DNA of 64,000 nucleotides, from contig JAEXDA010000049.1 in the NCBI GenBank assembly GCA_023401925.1, positions 244,737 to 308,736 on the forward strand. The letters run 5' to 3'. A program made the translations under genes and the position numbers. Origin of the DNA: Bacillota bacterium. GTDB taxonomy: Bacteria > Bacillota > UBA4882 > UBA8346. Positions 17,796 to 25,133 of this stretch are shown one piece after another. Under the pieces are notes generated by a model. The model was not told the origin of the DNA. It was given only the letters and a program-made list of their open reading frames with translations, and ran no database searches. The first letter of the stretch is position 1. Each line of letters begins with the position of its first letter.

Positions 17796-17957
17796 TTATC
17801 TTTCTTTTTCTCTTTTTAAAATTTGCAGGACCTCGGCCACACAGCGTTCCACCAGACCCTGAGCGGCGGCCCGGTCAATGCCCTTCGTCTCATTTCCGGC
17901 CGGATTTTTATCGGTAACCGTCGTTTTTATCACTAATTCTCTGATTTCTACTGTCAT
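17796..17957 (-). CDS. Small DUF5908-like eCIS protein (Afp6-position)
   Basis: The ATG at 17957 opens a 53-residue frame ending with TAA at 17796. The N-terminus MTVEIRELVIKTTVT is the hallmark of the DUF5908 family, small proteins found in eCIS and phage-tail-like loci between tube and adaptor genes. The rest is a helix ending in ILKREKER. It begins 2 bp after the upstream tube gene. Its molecular role in the particle is not established to my knowledge. Confidence 0.88.
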   Translation of the reverse strand: MTVEIRELVIKTTVTDKNPAGNETKGIDRAAAQGLVERCVAEVLQILKREKER

Positions 17958-17959
17958 TT

Positions 17960-18448
17960 TCAAATCCTCAACACTTGAAAGCGGGTATAGGCTAGCTCCA
18001 TTGTCTCAATCACAACGCCATTAACGTCCGCAGCCAAATCGGAAACGCTCCACTTCACAGGATAAGTTTTCCAAAAAAACCATCCGGCTAATGGTAACCC
18101 ATCGTCGTCCAGAACTGCAACTAAAGCATTGCCGGGCGAGAACCTCATGTTGGACATGGCGGCGTTAAACTCGATATTTAAAGGAGAGCCTACCACCATC
18201 CCCCGCTCAAGCACTAGATTGTTATAGGAAACCCGGTTGGGGAGCCGGTGAGTGTATAAATTTTCGCCGCCTTCTTTATAGGTGATGACTTCAATCTCCG
18301 ACGATAGTCCTGATACTTTTTTAAATCGCATATCGAGCGGATTAGGCGTTGTTCCATCGGCGAAGAAAACCACCGCGAAATGAAATCCCACCGGTGGTTG
18401 CTGGTCCCCAGCCAAGATTAATTCCGGGATAGTTATTAATTCACTCAT
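17960..18448 (-). CDS. eCIS tube protein (Afp5-like)
   Basis: The 162-residue protein belongs to the T4 gp19/Afp1-Afp5 tube family. It shows FHFAVVFFADG, MRFKKVSGLSSEIEVITYKEGGENLYTHRLPNR, LVLERGMV, and a C-terminal ETMELAYTRFQVL strand. As the second tube gene, next to DUF5908 and the adaptor, it is likely the initiator ring at the baseplate rather than the bulk tube subunit. That assignment is by analogy with Afp5. Confidence 0.92.
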   Translation of the reverse strand: MSELITIPELILAGDQQPPVGFHFAVVFFADGTTPNPLDMRFKKVSGLSSEIEVITYKEGGENLYTHRLPNRVSYNNLVLERGMVVGSPLNIEFNAAMSNMRFSPGNALVAVLDDDGLPLAGWFFWKTYPVKWSVSDLAADVNGVVIETMELAYTRFQVLRI

Positions 18449-18470
18449 GATTTACCCCGATTGTTTTAGT

Positions 18471-18932
18471 TTAGGCATACTCGATTCTCAGATCGTCCGC
18501 CATTAATTCCAAGGATTCAACCGCCACATCGTTGGTTTTAGCATTAAAGGCCGGAGCATCTAGCTTCACCGGAAAAGCATTGGTAACTTTCCAAGTAACA
18601 ACCGGAGCTTCTCCTTTCTCATCCATTAAGCTGATGCTGATATTTTTCTTGTCCACCGTGGACTGGCGGATACTGTTAATCCAGTCATACAGCTTACTGT
18701 CGGCTTTGATAACTCCTTTTTTCAAAGTAAATTTCAAATCAGTCGTTAATCCGGGCATCCGTTTTGCCCCCTGGACACAACTTAAACCGTCTTTATACGT
18801 AATCGTTTCCCTAGCAATACTTAACCCCGACACTTCTGTGAACGCCACCGGATCCATTCCGTCGATCTCTACCCGATAATGATATGCCGGAAGGGGATAA
18901 GTATTTTTAATATCATCTACAGTGGTTGCCAT
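18471..18932 (-). CDS. eCIS main tube protein (Afp1-like)
   Basis: The 153-residue tube protein begins with a short N-terminal arm, then YHYRVEIDGMDPVAFTEVSGLSIARETITYKDGLS, the typical start of gp19-like tube proteins. It ends with VESLELMADDLRIEYA. It directly follows the sheath gene. It should stack in hexameric rings to form the inner tube through which cargo passes. No cargo gene is evident nearby in the window. Confidence 0.93.
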   Translation of the reverse strand: MATTVDDIKNTYPLPAYHYRVEIDGMDPVAFTEVSGLSIARETITYKDGLSCVQGAKRMPGLTTDLKFTLKKGVIKADSKLYDWINSIRQSTVDKKNISISLMDEKGEAPVVTWKVTNAFPVKLDAPAFNAKTNDVAVESLELMADDLRIEYA

Positions 18933-19007
18933 CTCTTTTGCCTCGCTTTTTCAAATTTAGTTTTCTAGCTTCTTATTACAACCAATTAATCCATACTCCA
19001 AATTTTT

Positions 19008-20342
19008 TTAAGATGTTTGGACCTTATGGCTAAACTCTAGGATAATGAATTCCGCCGGTCGAACCGCGGCAATCCCTACTTTAATAACGAGTTTCCCATC
19101 CAATATATCCTGGGAAGTCATTGTCGTTCCCAATCCTACTTGGACGAAGTAGGCGTCCTCGGCTTTACCGCCAGCTAACGCACCTTGCCGCCAGATAGTA
19201 TCCAAAAAGCTCTCAACCATGCTGCGAAGTTTGAGCCAGGTCATGGCATTATTTGGCTCAAAAACAGCAAAAGCGGTTGATTTCTGAATCGACTCCTCAA
19301 TATAAGTGAACAACCGCCGTACTGAAACATAGCGCCATTGATTATCATTTCCTGCTAAAGTCCGGGCGCCCCAAACCAAGGTACCTTTCCCGGTAAAGTT
19401 ACGAATCGCGTTAATCGATTTACCGCTTGTGGCATCAATGTTTAACAAGTCGTTATCTTCTTCCTTCAGTTTCCGATTGGGTCCGCTGACATAAGATAAG
19501 CTGACGTTGGCCGGTGCTTTCCAAACTCCCCGGTCTCGATCGACGCTGGCATATACACCTGCTACAGTCGCACTGGGAGGGAGAGTCAAATAATGATTTT
19601 CAATTGCAGACTTAATAGCGTTATATAATGCTGTTCCCTTCCCTTTTTCGGCCAAGGTTTTTTTTGAATCTCCCTCAACGACTATTACCGAGGTATCGCT
19701 AAATTGATAATTAAGAGTAGTCGTCAAATACGGATAATACGCCGCGCCATATTCTAAATTATTGGCGCTGATGCCGGTTCGAAACGCCTCGGCATCTTCA
19801 CTTACCATCCCCGAGTCAATCACGTCGATGATGGCAAAGCGATCTTTCATTTTGCTGCATTGATTTAAAACACGTTGATATAGTGAATAAAAATCATTGT
19901 TTGATAAATGAATAGCCCCCGGTACGACGATTAAGGTTGGTTCATCTTCAAGCTTCAGGGCATCAATCCCATTTTCAAACCGTTTGACCTCGCTTAACTC
20001 GTCACTGGAGTCTAAGGCCACAATATAGCAACTTTCACCGCCATTGTTAAAAAACATTTGCATACTGTAATACAAGTCGGTAACTTTTTGGGGAAATTGA
20101 AGACTGACAATAGAATCATCGGAGACATTCACGGTAATTGTTTCATCCGCCGCCTGACCAAATAGGCTTTCATATTCTTTTATAGTGCTGACAGCGGTCG
20201 GCCTATAAAACAGGCCGTTATTAATCCCTGCCTTTTGAGTATACCCGATAAAAGCAGGTACCGCAGTCGATACGCTCGCTACTGAGCTTGCCAATGTTGA
20301 TGTTTCCTCAATATACACGCCTGGTGTTTTGTAATCACTCAT
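19008..20342 (-). CDS. eCIS contractile sheath protein
   Basis: The 444-residue sheath protein begins YKTPGVYIEE and has the classic interior GTLVWGARTLAGNDNQWRYVSVRRLFTYIEESI and C-terminal GLGTTMTSQDILDGKLVIKVGIAAVRPAEFIILEF. Only one sheath gene is present, whereas Afp and PVC have several. The ATG at 20342 is the only usable start; the nearest GGAG is 15 nt upstream, so initiation may be weak or regulated. It is the first structural gene of the leftward operon, preceded by a 1.5-kb gap. Confidence 0.95.
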   Translation of the reverse strand: MSDYKTPGVYIEETSTLASSVASVSTAVPAFIGYTQKAGINNGLFYRPTAVSTIKEYESLFGQAADETITVNVSDDSIVSLQFPQKVTDLYYSMQMFFNNGGESCYIVALDSSDELSEVKRFENGIDALKLEDEPTLIVVPGAIHLSNNDFYSLYQRVLNQCSKMKDRFAIIDVIDSGMVSEDAEAFRTGISANNLEYGAAYYPYLTTTLNYQFSDTSVIVVEGDSKKTLAEKGKGTALYNAIKSAIENHYLTLPPSATVAGVYASVDRDRGVWKAPANVSLSYVSGPNRKLKEEDNDLLNIDATSGKSINAIRNFTGKGTLVWGARTLAGNDNQWRYVSVRRLFTYIEESIQKSTAFAVFEPNNAMTWLKLRSMVESFLDTIWRQGALAGGKAEDAYFVQVGLGTTMTSQDILDGKLVIKVGIAAVRPAEFIILEFSHKVQTS

Positions 20343-20689
20343 GTTTCTGATGCTACGCTCCTTTTTAATATTCTATAATTTTATAACGCGGGATTTATCG
20401 AAGTTTACCGAAATGCGCCCCATTGTCCAGCTAAATGTCCGATTAGCGCACGTGAATCCTTCATATTCAAAAAACATTCCCCCCTTTCCCATCGTGCCGG
20501 ATATCCCGCTAATCCGGCCGGTCGTAAATTATGGAAATATAAATTATGCCGGGCCCCACCCCTGCCCGTGCATGAAGACCCGCTACGAACGGCCGGCAAA
20601 ATTTTAGCCTTCTTGGCCTATCGAAGCTTTCCACAATGCCTAAAAAAGAAGAAACCGCCTATCATGTTCAAATAGACGGTTTCCATATT

Positions 20690-21290
20690 TAGATTTGGGA
20701 CGGCCACATTACAATGACCGGCGCCCTTAACAAAATTTTCAATGCCATCTTTCTTGTTTCTTTAAACGCATTTTCACGAAAAATCTTCAATAATAGATAG
20801 ATACTGTTGGGTTTGGCGTATTTTAGCAGGTGCATCTTCCCGAATAACGGGCTCCGAATCAAACAATTTTTCCTGGCGGAAACACCAATAATTATATTCT
20901 GCGAGATCCAACAGAGCACCCGGATTTTAAGTTTGGGGGTTATAAAATAATTCAGCCTCTCTACTTCAGCCGAAATATCCAGGCAGTTATTATGATTTAC
21001 ATCCCCATCCGTAGCTTTTTCGGCATCAATGTAGAGATATAAAGTTTGATTTTATGTTGATTACTAAGATGGGGATATTCGCTAACCCTATAATTAACTG
21101 CGGGATAAAGCTCTCCTCCCGTTCCATCCGGTTTAATGTGGGTGGAATTACCTACCAGTAATACCAACATCCCTTTTGACTAGAGTCCAATACGCAATGC
21201 CACTTCCATATTTTTCAAATTCCATGCCATACTTCTTGCCGCCTTTCGTTCTTTAGGGGACATTTAAAATCTATAATCATGAAACTCTTT
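20690..21290 (-). pseudogene. Degenerate coding remnant, family unknown
   Basis: Minus-strand translation gives protein-like stretches in changing frames: EFEKYGSGIAYWTLVKRDVG, then GNSTHIKPDGTGGELYPAVN, then YIDAEKATDGDVNHNNCLDI and ISAEVERLNYF. These suggest one gene broken by several frameshifts. I do not recognise the family. It could instead be chance open sequence. Confidence 0.35.
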
Positions 21291-21560
21291 TCATCCCATA
21301 TAGAATAAATATGCGGGCCCCTCCCATGGCATACCCCGCTCCGGTAAACCGGCTTATTCTGTGTGCCCTATTGATCCACCGGAGCATTCCAAAAATCTTT
21401 CAAAAAGAAGAAATCGCTCCAAGAATCCCGAAGCGAGTTCTTTATTAAAATAGGACGGTCTCTCTAAAATATTTACTGACCGGTGCCTCTGAAGAAATAT
21501 CTTTTTCCCTCTCCCTTATTCCCCTCAACTTCCTTTCTTTTACCTCTTAATAATTCCGGG

Positions 21561-21722
21561 CATAAAAATAACGCCTTTGGCTAATGCCTCAGCGCTATTG
21601 ATTTTGTATTTCGTATAATGAATTTTTCGTGTTCAAACAACTTACCCACTATCATATTACCACGTTTTTTTAAAAAAAGTGTATCGATTTTGTACCGATA
21701 AGCCTAAGTCCCCACAAATCAA
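21561..21722 (-). ncRNA. Cassette A: promoter-like block plus terminator, candidate small RNA
   Basis: The minus strand carries a TGnGG-TAATAT element (-10 at 21654-21659) beneath a conserved AATCGATACACTTTTTT block, about 60 nt of variable sequence, and a terminator hairpin (CGCTGAGGC / GCCAAAGGCG then TTATTTTT, 21568-21595). A sister cassette lies at 24321-24481. The conserved block and the terminator match well while the middle differs. A transcript would be about 80 nt. No RNA evidence is available from sequence alone. Confidence 0.45.
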
Positions 21723-21912
21723 TAATAATTTTTTAATTTCCCAGTTCAATATAAGTTTTGATTTATCCTTTTCTATGTCTTTCATATAATTTTTCAAACC
21801 AGAAAATTTTCCCTTCGCTTAGCAACTTCATCGAAACTGCCCTGATTCATCCTTAGCATCAAAACAACGCCTCCGGTTTATCCCTGATTCAGAAATGAAT
21901 TAGATTCACCAA

Positions 21913-22404
21913 TCATAAAATCCCAAAAACCAAAGCAACTTTAAACATAATATCCTGACGTACTTTATAATAATAATTACGATTTAAATGAAGTTCCTCA
22001 ATAATTTCTTCATTAGAAGAACAATTTTCATTGAGATATCTACGGGTTGCTATATCTTTTTCAAACTCACTCAGCGATCCAATTCCAGACTCAATCCTGC
22101 GAACCCGGGTTTGGTAATACTTAATTTTTTCCTCGATCATCAATGCCCGTAACGCAGACAAATTAACTGGATCTCCTGGACCATTACGGGAAGAAAAGGC
22201 ATCGGTCGGGACTTGTCCATATTGGTTGATTACATCTTCTAAATCCTGTTCCAAGTGAGCAAGTGCCAATCTATAAGCATTATAAGCTGATAGTTCTTGT
22301 TCTACATAAAAACAAGCATGTTCAGGAATTCTTAATACCACTTCCTCCAATGATTTATCCAATTTTTTTGAAGATCTCCTTCTTCCAGATCGAGCAACGC
22401 TCAT
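21913..22404 (-). CDS. RinA/ArpU-like phage late-gene activator (copy 1)
   Basis: The 163-residue protein starts at the ATG (22404) 6 nt after AAGGGGTG; the upstream GTG overlaps this site. The C-terminus (about 120-163) is a sigma-70 region 4-like helix-turn-helix: FEKDIATRRYLNENCSSNEEIIEELHLNRNYYYKVRQDIMFKVALVFGI. The ending in aromatic Y-Y-x-x-R and F-K-x-A-x-x-F-G is typical of RinA/ArpU-type activators of phage late operons. It is transcribed toward the eCIS operon and is the best candidate for its activator. The cassette just downstream includes a terminator. Confidence 0.7.
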   Translation of the reverse strand: MSVARSGRRRSSKKLDKSLEEVVLRIPEHACFYVEQELSAYNAYRLALAHLEQDLEDVINQYGQVPTDAFSSRNGPGDPVNLSALRALMIEEKIKYYQTRVRRIESGIGSLSEFEKDIATRRYLNENCSSNEEIIEELHLNRNYYYKVRQDIMFKVALVFGIL

Positions 22405-22443
22405 GATAATCACCCCTTGTGAAATTATTCTTGAAAAATTCCA

Positions 22444-22602
22444 CTACCGGTATTCTTTTTTCACCCAATTTTGTAAACCAACTGTACTTGCACACCTCTC
22501 CAGTGAGATCAATTGTTCTCCCAAGGGTTCATCCTGAGTAAGACCCATTGATTGATATAAACATCTTAATAGCATTTTAGGCAAACTTTTCGAGCGACGC
22601 AA
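22444..22602 (-). CDS. Small protein with TTG start, unknown
   Basis: A strong site (GGAGGTGAAGAGA) precedes a TTG at 22602 that opens a 52-residue frame ending in TAG at 22444. The sequence is basic at the start (RRSKSLPKMLLRCLYQSMG) and then has LGEQLISLERCASTVGLQNW. No family is recognised. It sits between the 64-residue protein and the RinA/ArpU-like activator in the same orientation, as part of one small regulatory operon. Confidence 0.55.
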   Translation of the reverse strand: MRRSKSLPKMLLRCLYQSMGLTQDEPLGEQLISLERCASTVGLQNWVKKEYR

Positions 22603-22701
22603 TCTCTTCACCTCCAAATAAATTTTAAAGAATACGCTAAAACCAGATCAAAACGGCAAATTCCTTTTTATATTTCAAATCTCCCCTCCTTCAATTAATT
22701 T

Positions 22702-22896
22702 TTAAAAAATTTTGGAATGCTCCCAAGGAAATTTCTGAAAAACTTTTTCCGGCAATATAAAGTAATTTACATCTTCGGCATCCTGAAACAAAGACATCAG
22801 AAACCAGCATTCCTGCCCGGACCCACGGCTAATAACCCTACAAACCGGTCGTTCGTTCCGTTGTTCAATGATTCCAATTACGTATATTCCTGGCAT
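22702..22896 (-). CDS. Small hypothetical protein overlapping the XRE gene
   Basis: I place the start at the ATG at 22896 (MPGIYVIGIIEQRN), preceded by GAAAGGA, giving 64 residues. The frame is open further upstream to 23040, but that part lies inside the XRE gene and reads like a shadow. The protein has strand-rich text (RPVCRVISRGSGQECWFLMS) and ends EHSKIF. It overlaps the XRE gene by 32 bp, consistent with translational coupling. Function unknown. Confidence 0.55.
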   Translation of the reverse strand: MPGIYVIGIIEQRNERPVCRVISRGSGQECWFLMSLFQDAEDVNYFILPEKVFQKFPWEHSKIF

Positions 22897-23146
22897 TTTG
22901 GGGTCCTTTCCTTTCAAACTCCCGCGGGTTGAAAATTTCTTCCTGCGGAACTCCGTATACGTTGGCCAATCTGACTTGGTTGAAATAACGTGGCTTGAAA
23001 CGTCCGCATTCCCAATTTTGATAAACCCGGCTTTGGACACAAACCCGTTCCGCAGCCTCTTTCATGGTCCAATCGTTCAAAATACGTAAAATTGCTAATT
23101 TAGTAAACCAGGGGGCTTTATTGATTTTCTGATTTAATACAGTCAT
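22865..23146 (-). CDS. XRE-type helix-turn-helix regulator, Cro-like position (module 1)
   Basis: The frame extends to 23212, but the ATG at 23146 with CGGAGGTG 6 nt upstream is the clear start, giving 93 residues. Residues about 20-75 form an HTH: LAILRILNDWTMKEAAERVCVQSRVYQNWECGRFKPRYFNQVRLANVYGV. It is divergent from the XRE gene at 23343 and heads the leftward operon that includes the RinA/ArpU-like activator. This is the usual place of a Cro-like regulator in a phage switch. A 29-bp palindrome lies 17 bp upstream of the start. Confidence 0.75.
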   Translation of the reverse strand: MTVLNQKINKAPWFTKLAILRILNDWTMKEAAERVCVQSRVYQNWECGRFKPRYFNQVRLANVYGVPQEEIFNPREFERKGPQNARNIRNWNH

Positions 23147-23162
23147 CAAACTCACCTCCGAG

Positions 23163-23191
23163 GATATTATCCTATCGGATATGATAATATC
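23163..23191. promoter_or_regulatory. 29-bp near-perfect palindrome, candidate operator
   Basis: GATATTATC and GATAATATC are perfect complementary arms, and the inner bases continue the dyad (TATC-G-GATA), so 13 of 14 pairs match. It sits between the two divergent XRE genes, just upstream of the leftward start. A weaker dyad (ATATC / GATAT) follows at 23206-23224. One of the two regulators is the likely ligand. Confidence 0.7.
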
Positions 23192-23342
23192 AATATATTT
23201 AATAAATATCAACTATAGCGATATACCGAAATTTACTGTTATGAAAGAAAATTCCTTTTTATCTGTATCTAAAGCTTATTTATATATAATATCTATACAA
23301 ATATACTTTTTAATGATATAGTGATAAACGTAAGGAGGAATC

Positions 23343-23699
23343 ATGATGATTACGACTAACTTAGGCAAAACTATTGCCAAAAGGCGTAAAGAACTCGGCA
23401 TAACCCAAGTCGAACTGGCTCTACAAGCCGGTACATCCCAAGGTTATATCTCGGACCTGGAAAATGGAAAAATCCTCAATCCGACAATCGGAACACTTCT
23501 GAAAATCGCTACCATATTAAATTTGGAAAGCAGCAAGCTTCTTTCGGAAGTCGACCATCCCCAAGAAGAAATTATTATTTATGGTGATCGTGATAATATC
23601 ATTGATTTCGATTCGCTGGATGACGAAGGGAAACGGCAAATCATTACCTTTTATGAATTTATCAAGAATAAATACTCCATCAATAAAAACCCTAAGTAA
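23343..23699 (+). CDS. XRE-family repressor, CI-like position (module 1)
   Basis: The 118-residue protein has a canonical HTH over about 7-62 (GKTIAKRRKELGITQVELAL, QGYISDLENGKILNPTIGTL) and a short acidic C-terminal tail, so it resembles SinR/immunity-type repressors rather than full CI with a peptidase domain. No RecA-cleavage domain is visible. AAGGAGGAATC precedes the ATG. A TATAAT at 23285-23290 could be its -10 box. It faces away from the leftward genes it probably represses. Confidence 0.85.
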   Translation: MMITTNLGKTIAKRRKELGITQVELALQAGTSQGYISDLENGKILNPTIGTLLKIATILNLESSKLLSEVDHPQEEIIIYGDRDNIIDFDSLDDEGKRQIITFYEFIKNKYSINKNPK

Positions 23700-23758
23700 A
23701 TTTTTCCATTTGCCGATATTATTAGTACATTTTCTAGCAATAAAGGAGGAATATTCCA

Positions 23759-23911
23759 ATGTTCGAAAATAACCTGGAAGTATGGAAGTTCCCGGAGCCC
23801 GTCAAAAAAGTGAAGGTTAAAATCAACAACCTAACCATCATTGGTTATACAGAAAAACGTCCTGTTGAGGACGTTTTTAATTTTATGATGCCGAAATCCG
23901 CTGGAAAATGA
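23759..23911 (+). CDS. Small protein after the XRE repressor, with an internal terminator-like hairpin
   Basis: AAGGAGGAATATTCC precedes an ATG at 23759 opening a 50-residue frame (MFENNLEVWKFPEPVKKVKV...KSAGK) with stop at 23911. The ribosome binding site is excellent, which argues for translation. The frame contains a perfect hairpin at 23853-23878 that looks like an intrinsic terminator, so a fraction of messages would end inside it. Function unknown. Confidence 0.5.
   Translation: MFENNLEVWKFPEPVKKVKVKINNLTIIGYTEKRPVEDVFNFMMPKSAGK
23853..23878 (+). terminator. 11-bp perfect hairpin with T-tract
   Basis: AAAAACGTCCT, loop GTTG, AGGACGTTTTT, followed by AATTTT. This has all features of an intrinsic terminator for the rightward XRE operon. 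It lies inside the 50-codon frame at 23759-23911. Confidence 0.75.
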
Positions 23912-24038
23912 CAGAAATCAACGTTATATCCAAATTTAAACCCACCTAAAAGTAGTAATTTTCGTCGTATCATCCGTTTCATTGATCCGGTTTGACTTTG
24001 GGAAGATTGTCAAAATGCCATCCATTGGATCCCGAGGA

Positions 24039-24263
24039 TCAGTCATAAAATGTATAGTCAACACACTCTTGGTCTTCCCGAAAATGCCGAGGGGAGTTTC
24101 TATATACGGGCTTCACGGCTTTCCTCATTCTTCGCTCTGGGAAAGCCATTTTGACTCTTTGCCGCCACAATGTGAACTCCCTCGGCGAAGCGTTTCCGGC
24201 TTGAAGTTGCAAAAGTTGAATCAAGTATCTTGTCAGCAGTTTTTGTTCATTCATACGCAGCAT
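24039..24263 (-). CDS. Small hypothetical protein downstream of cassette B
   Basis: GAGGAGGGA followed by a short gap and the ATG at 24263 opens a 74-residue frame. It is basic (LWRQRVKMAFPERRMRKAVK) with a helical start (NEQKLLTRYLIQLLQLQ). No family is recognised. An 8-bp perfect hairpin (GGCTTTCC / GGAAAGCC, 24117-24147) falls within it. It is separated from the activator upstream by the cassette B terminator, so it may be expressed weakly or by readthrough. Confidence 0.45.
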   Translation of the reverse strand: MLRMNEQKLLTRYLIQLLQLQAGNASPREFTLWRQRVKMAFPERRMRKAVKPVYRNSPRHFREDQECVDYTFYD

Positions 24264-24320
24264 AAAAATCCCTCCTCAAAGATTTGATATCAAATGCCTT
24301 GCCTTTTTAGAAACCAAATA

Positions 24321-24481
24321 AAAAAACGCCTTTGGCTCAAAAGCCTCAGCGTTTGCCGAAAGATGAATATTTCCCATCCAATTGGGATATCTAGCAGATT
24401 TACCCATTACCATAATACCACATTTTTTTTAAAAAAGTGTATCGATTTTGTACCAGTAAGCCTAGATCCTGCCAAATCAAC
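24321..24481 (-). ncRNA. Cassette B: promoter-like block plus terminator, candidate small RNA
   Basis: This is the sister of cassette A. The minus strand shows TGTGG-TATTAT (-10 at 24412-24417) below a conserved AAAATCGATACACTTTTTT block, about 60 nt including a CCC/GGG dyad, then a terminator (CGCTGAGGCTTTTGAGCC, GGCG, then seven T; 24321-24353). At the same spacing as in cassette A, the -35 position reads ACACTT, far from TTGACA, so a dedicated activator may be needed. Transcript length would be about 85 nt. Confidence 0.45.
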
Positions 24482-24641
24482 AAATTTTTTTTTACTTTGC
24501 TGCTACCTATAGAAAAATTGTTGGCAACTATGGAAAAAAGCCAGTTGACAAATAACCAGCTTTTTTCTTACTCTCCTATAATAAAATTATATACTATTTT
24601 TATTACTTTTGGTGCCGGGAAAGTGCCTGACTGTAACTTAT

Positions 24642-25040
24642 TTAACTGGCGTTTCGGCTATTATTCATGTCCAGACTTTCTAAACCCAAAAACCAACGGG
24701 TCTTGATGAGTACCGACTGGCGCAGGCGAAATGTTTCCCGACGGGACCAATTTAATAAAAATGGCACCATTTCCATATCTTTGTCCTGAAAGTAACGGTA
24801 TTCGATAAACAAACGCTCATCTCGGGTCATAATATCCAAACATGCCTGAATCAATTTAATCTTGCGCTCCAGTTCCAACCTTTCAACGGCCATCGCCTCT
24901 ACTTTGCTATGTCCATTATGATAAACCGGCGTTTGACTGAAAATCTGCACATTCCTTGGTTGCAAAAACTCCAATTTCATCTTGAGGCGCTGATATGAAC
25001 GATACATCTGCTCTATCTCACGAAATTTATCCCGTTTCAT
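24642..25040 (-). CDS. Phage-type sigma-like activator (copy 2)
   Basis: The 132-residue protein is a long helical N-terminus (FREIEQMYRSYQRLKMKLEF) followed by a region 4-like HTH: TRDERLFIEYRYFQDKDMEMVPFLLNWSRRETFRLRQSVLIKTRWFLG. Organisation and C-terminal pattern resemble the activator at 21913-22404, but sequence identity is low. It is the last gene before cassette B. It belongs to the broad DUF1492/ArpU/RinA-like group of phage regulators; the exact family is uncertain. Confidence 0.65.
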   Translation of the reverse strand: MKRDKFREIEQMYRSYQRLKMKLEFLQPRNVQIFSQTPVYHNGHSKVEAMAVERLELERKIKLIQACLDIMTRDERLFIEYRYFQDKDMEMVPFLLNWSRRETFRLRQSVLIKTRWFLGLESLDMNNSRNAS

Positions 25041-25133
25041 TTTGATACCCCACTTTATCTGGTCTGGCTCTTTTTAAATCCGCCCATATTTTCAAATCCT
25101 GCGAAGTGCAGTTTACCAAGATCTTCGAAAACC

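Larger units (their letters stand above)
20343..21912. other. 1.57-kb leader/intergenic region upstream of the eCIS operon
   Basis: I see no intact gene here. It holds a hairpin at about 20650-20683 (arms GAAACCG and CGGTTTC), a related hairpin near 21405-21440 (arms AAATCGCT and AGCGAGTT), a decayed coding stretch, and a promoter-terminator cassette at 21561-21722. The stretches around 20540-20770 and 21300-21490 align loosely in the same order (GGGCCC, CCCGCT, AAAAAGAAGAAA, GACGG, TGACCGG). This looks like diverged duplicated leader DNA. The eCIS promoter should lie here, but I could not pick one out. Confidence 0.6.

Noticed and set aside
1..20342. Prophage or type VI secretion system
   Set aside because: No capsid, portal, terminase, integrase or lysis gene is visible, and T6SS markers (TssJLM membrane complex, ClpV) are absent; gene order fits eCIS. 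Genes outside the window could still change this.
22897..23040. N-terminal extension of the 64-residue gene
   Set aside because: It lies wholly within the XRE gene in another frame, and the ATG at 22896 has its own ribosome binding site.
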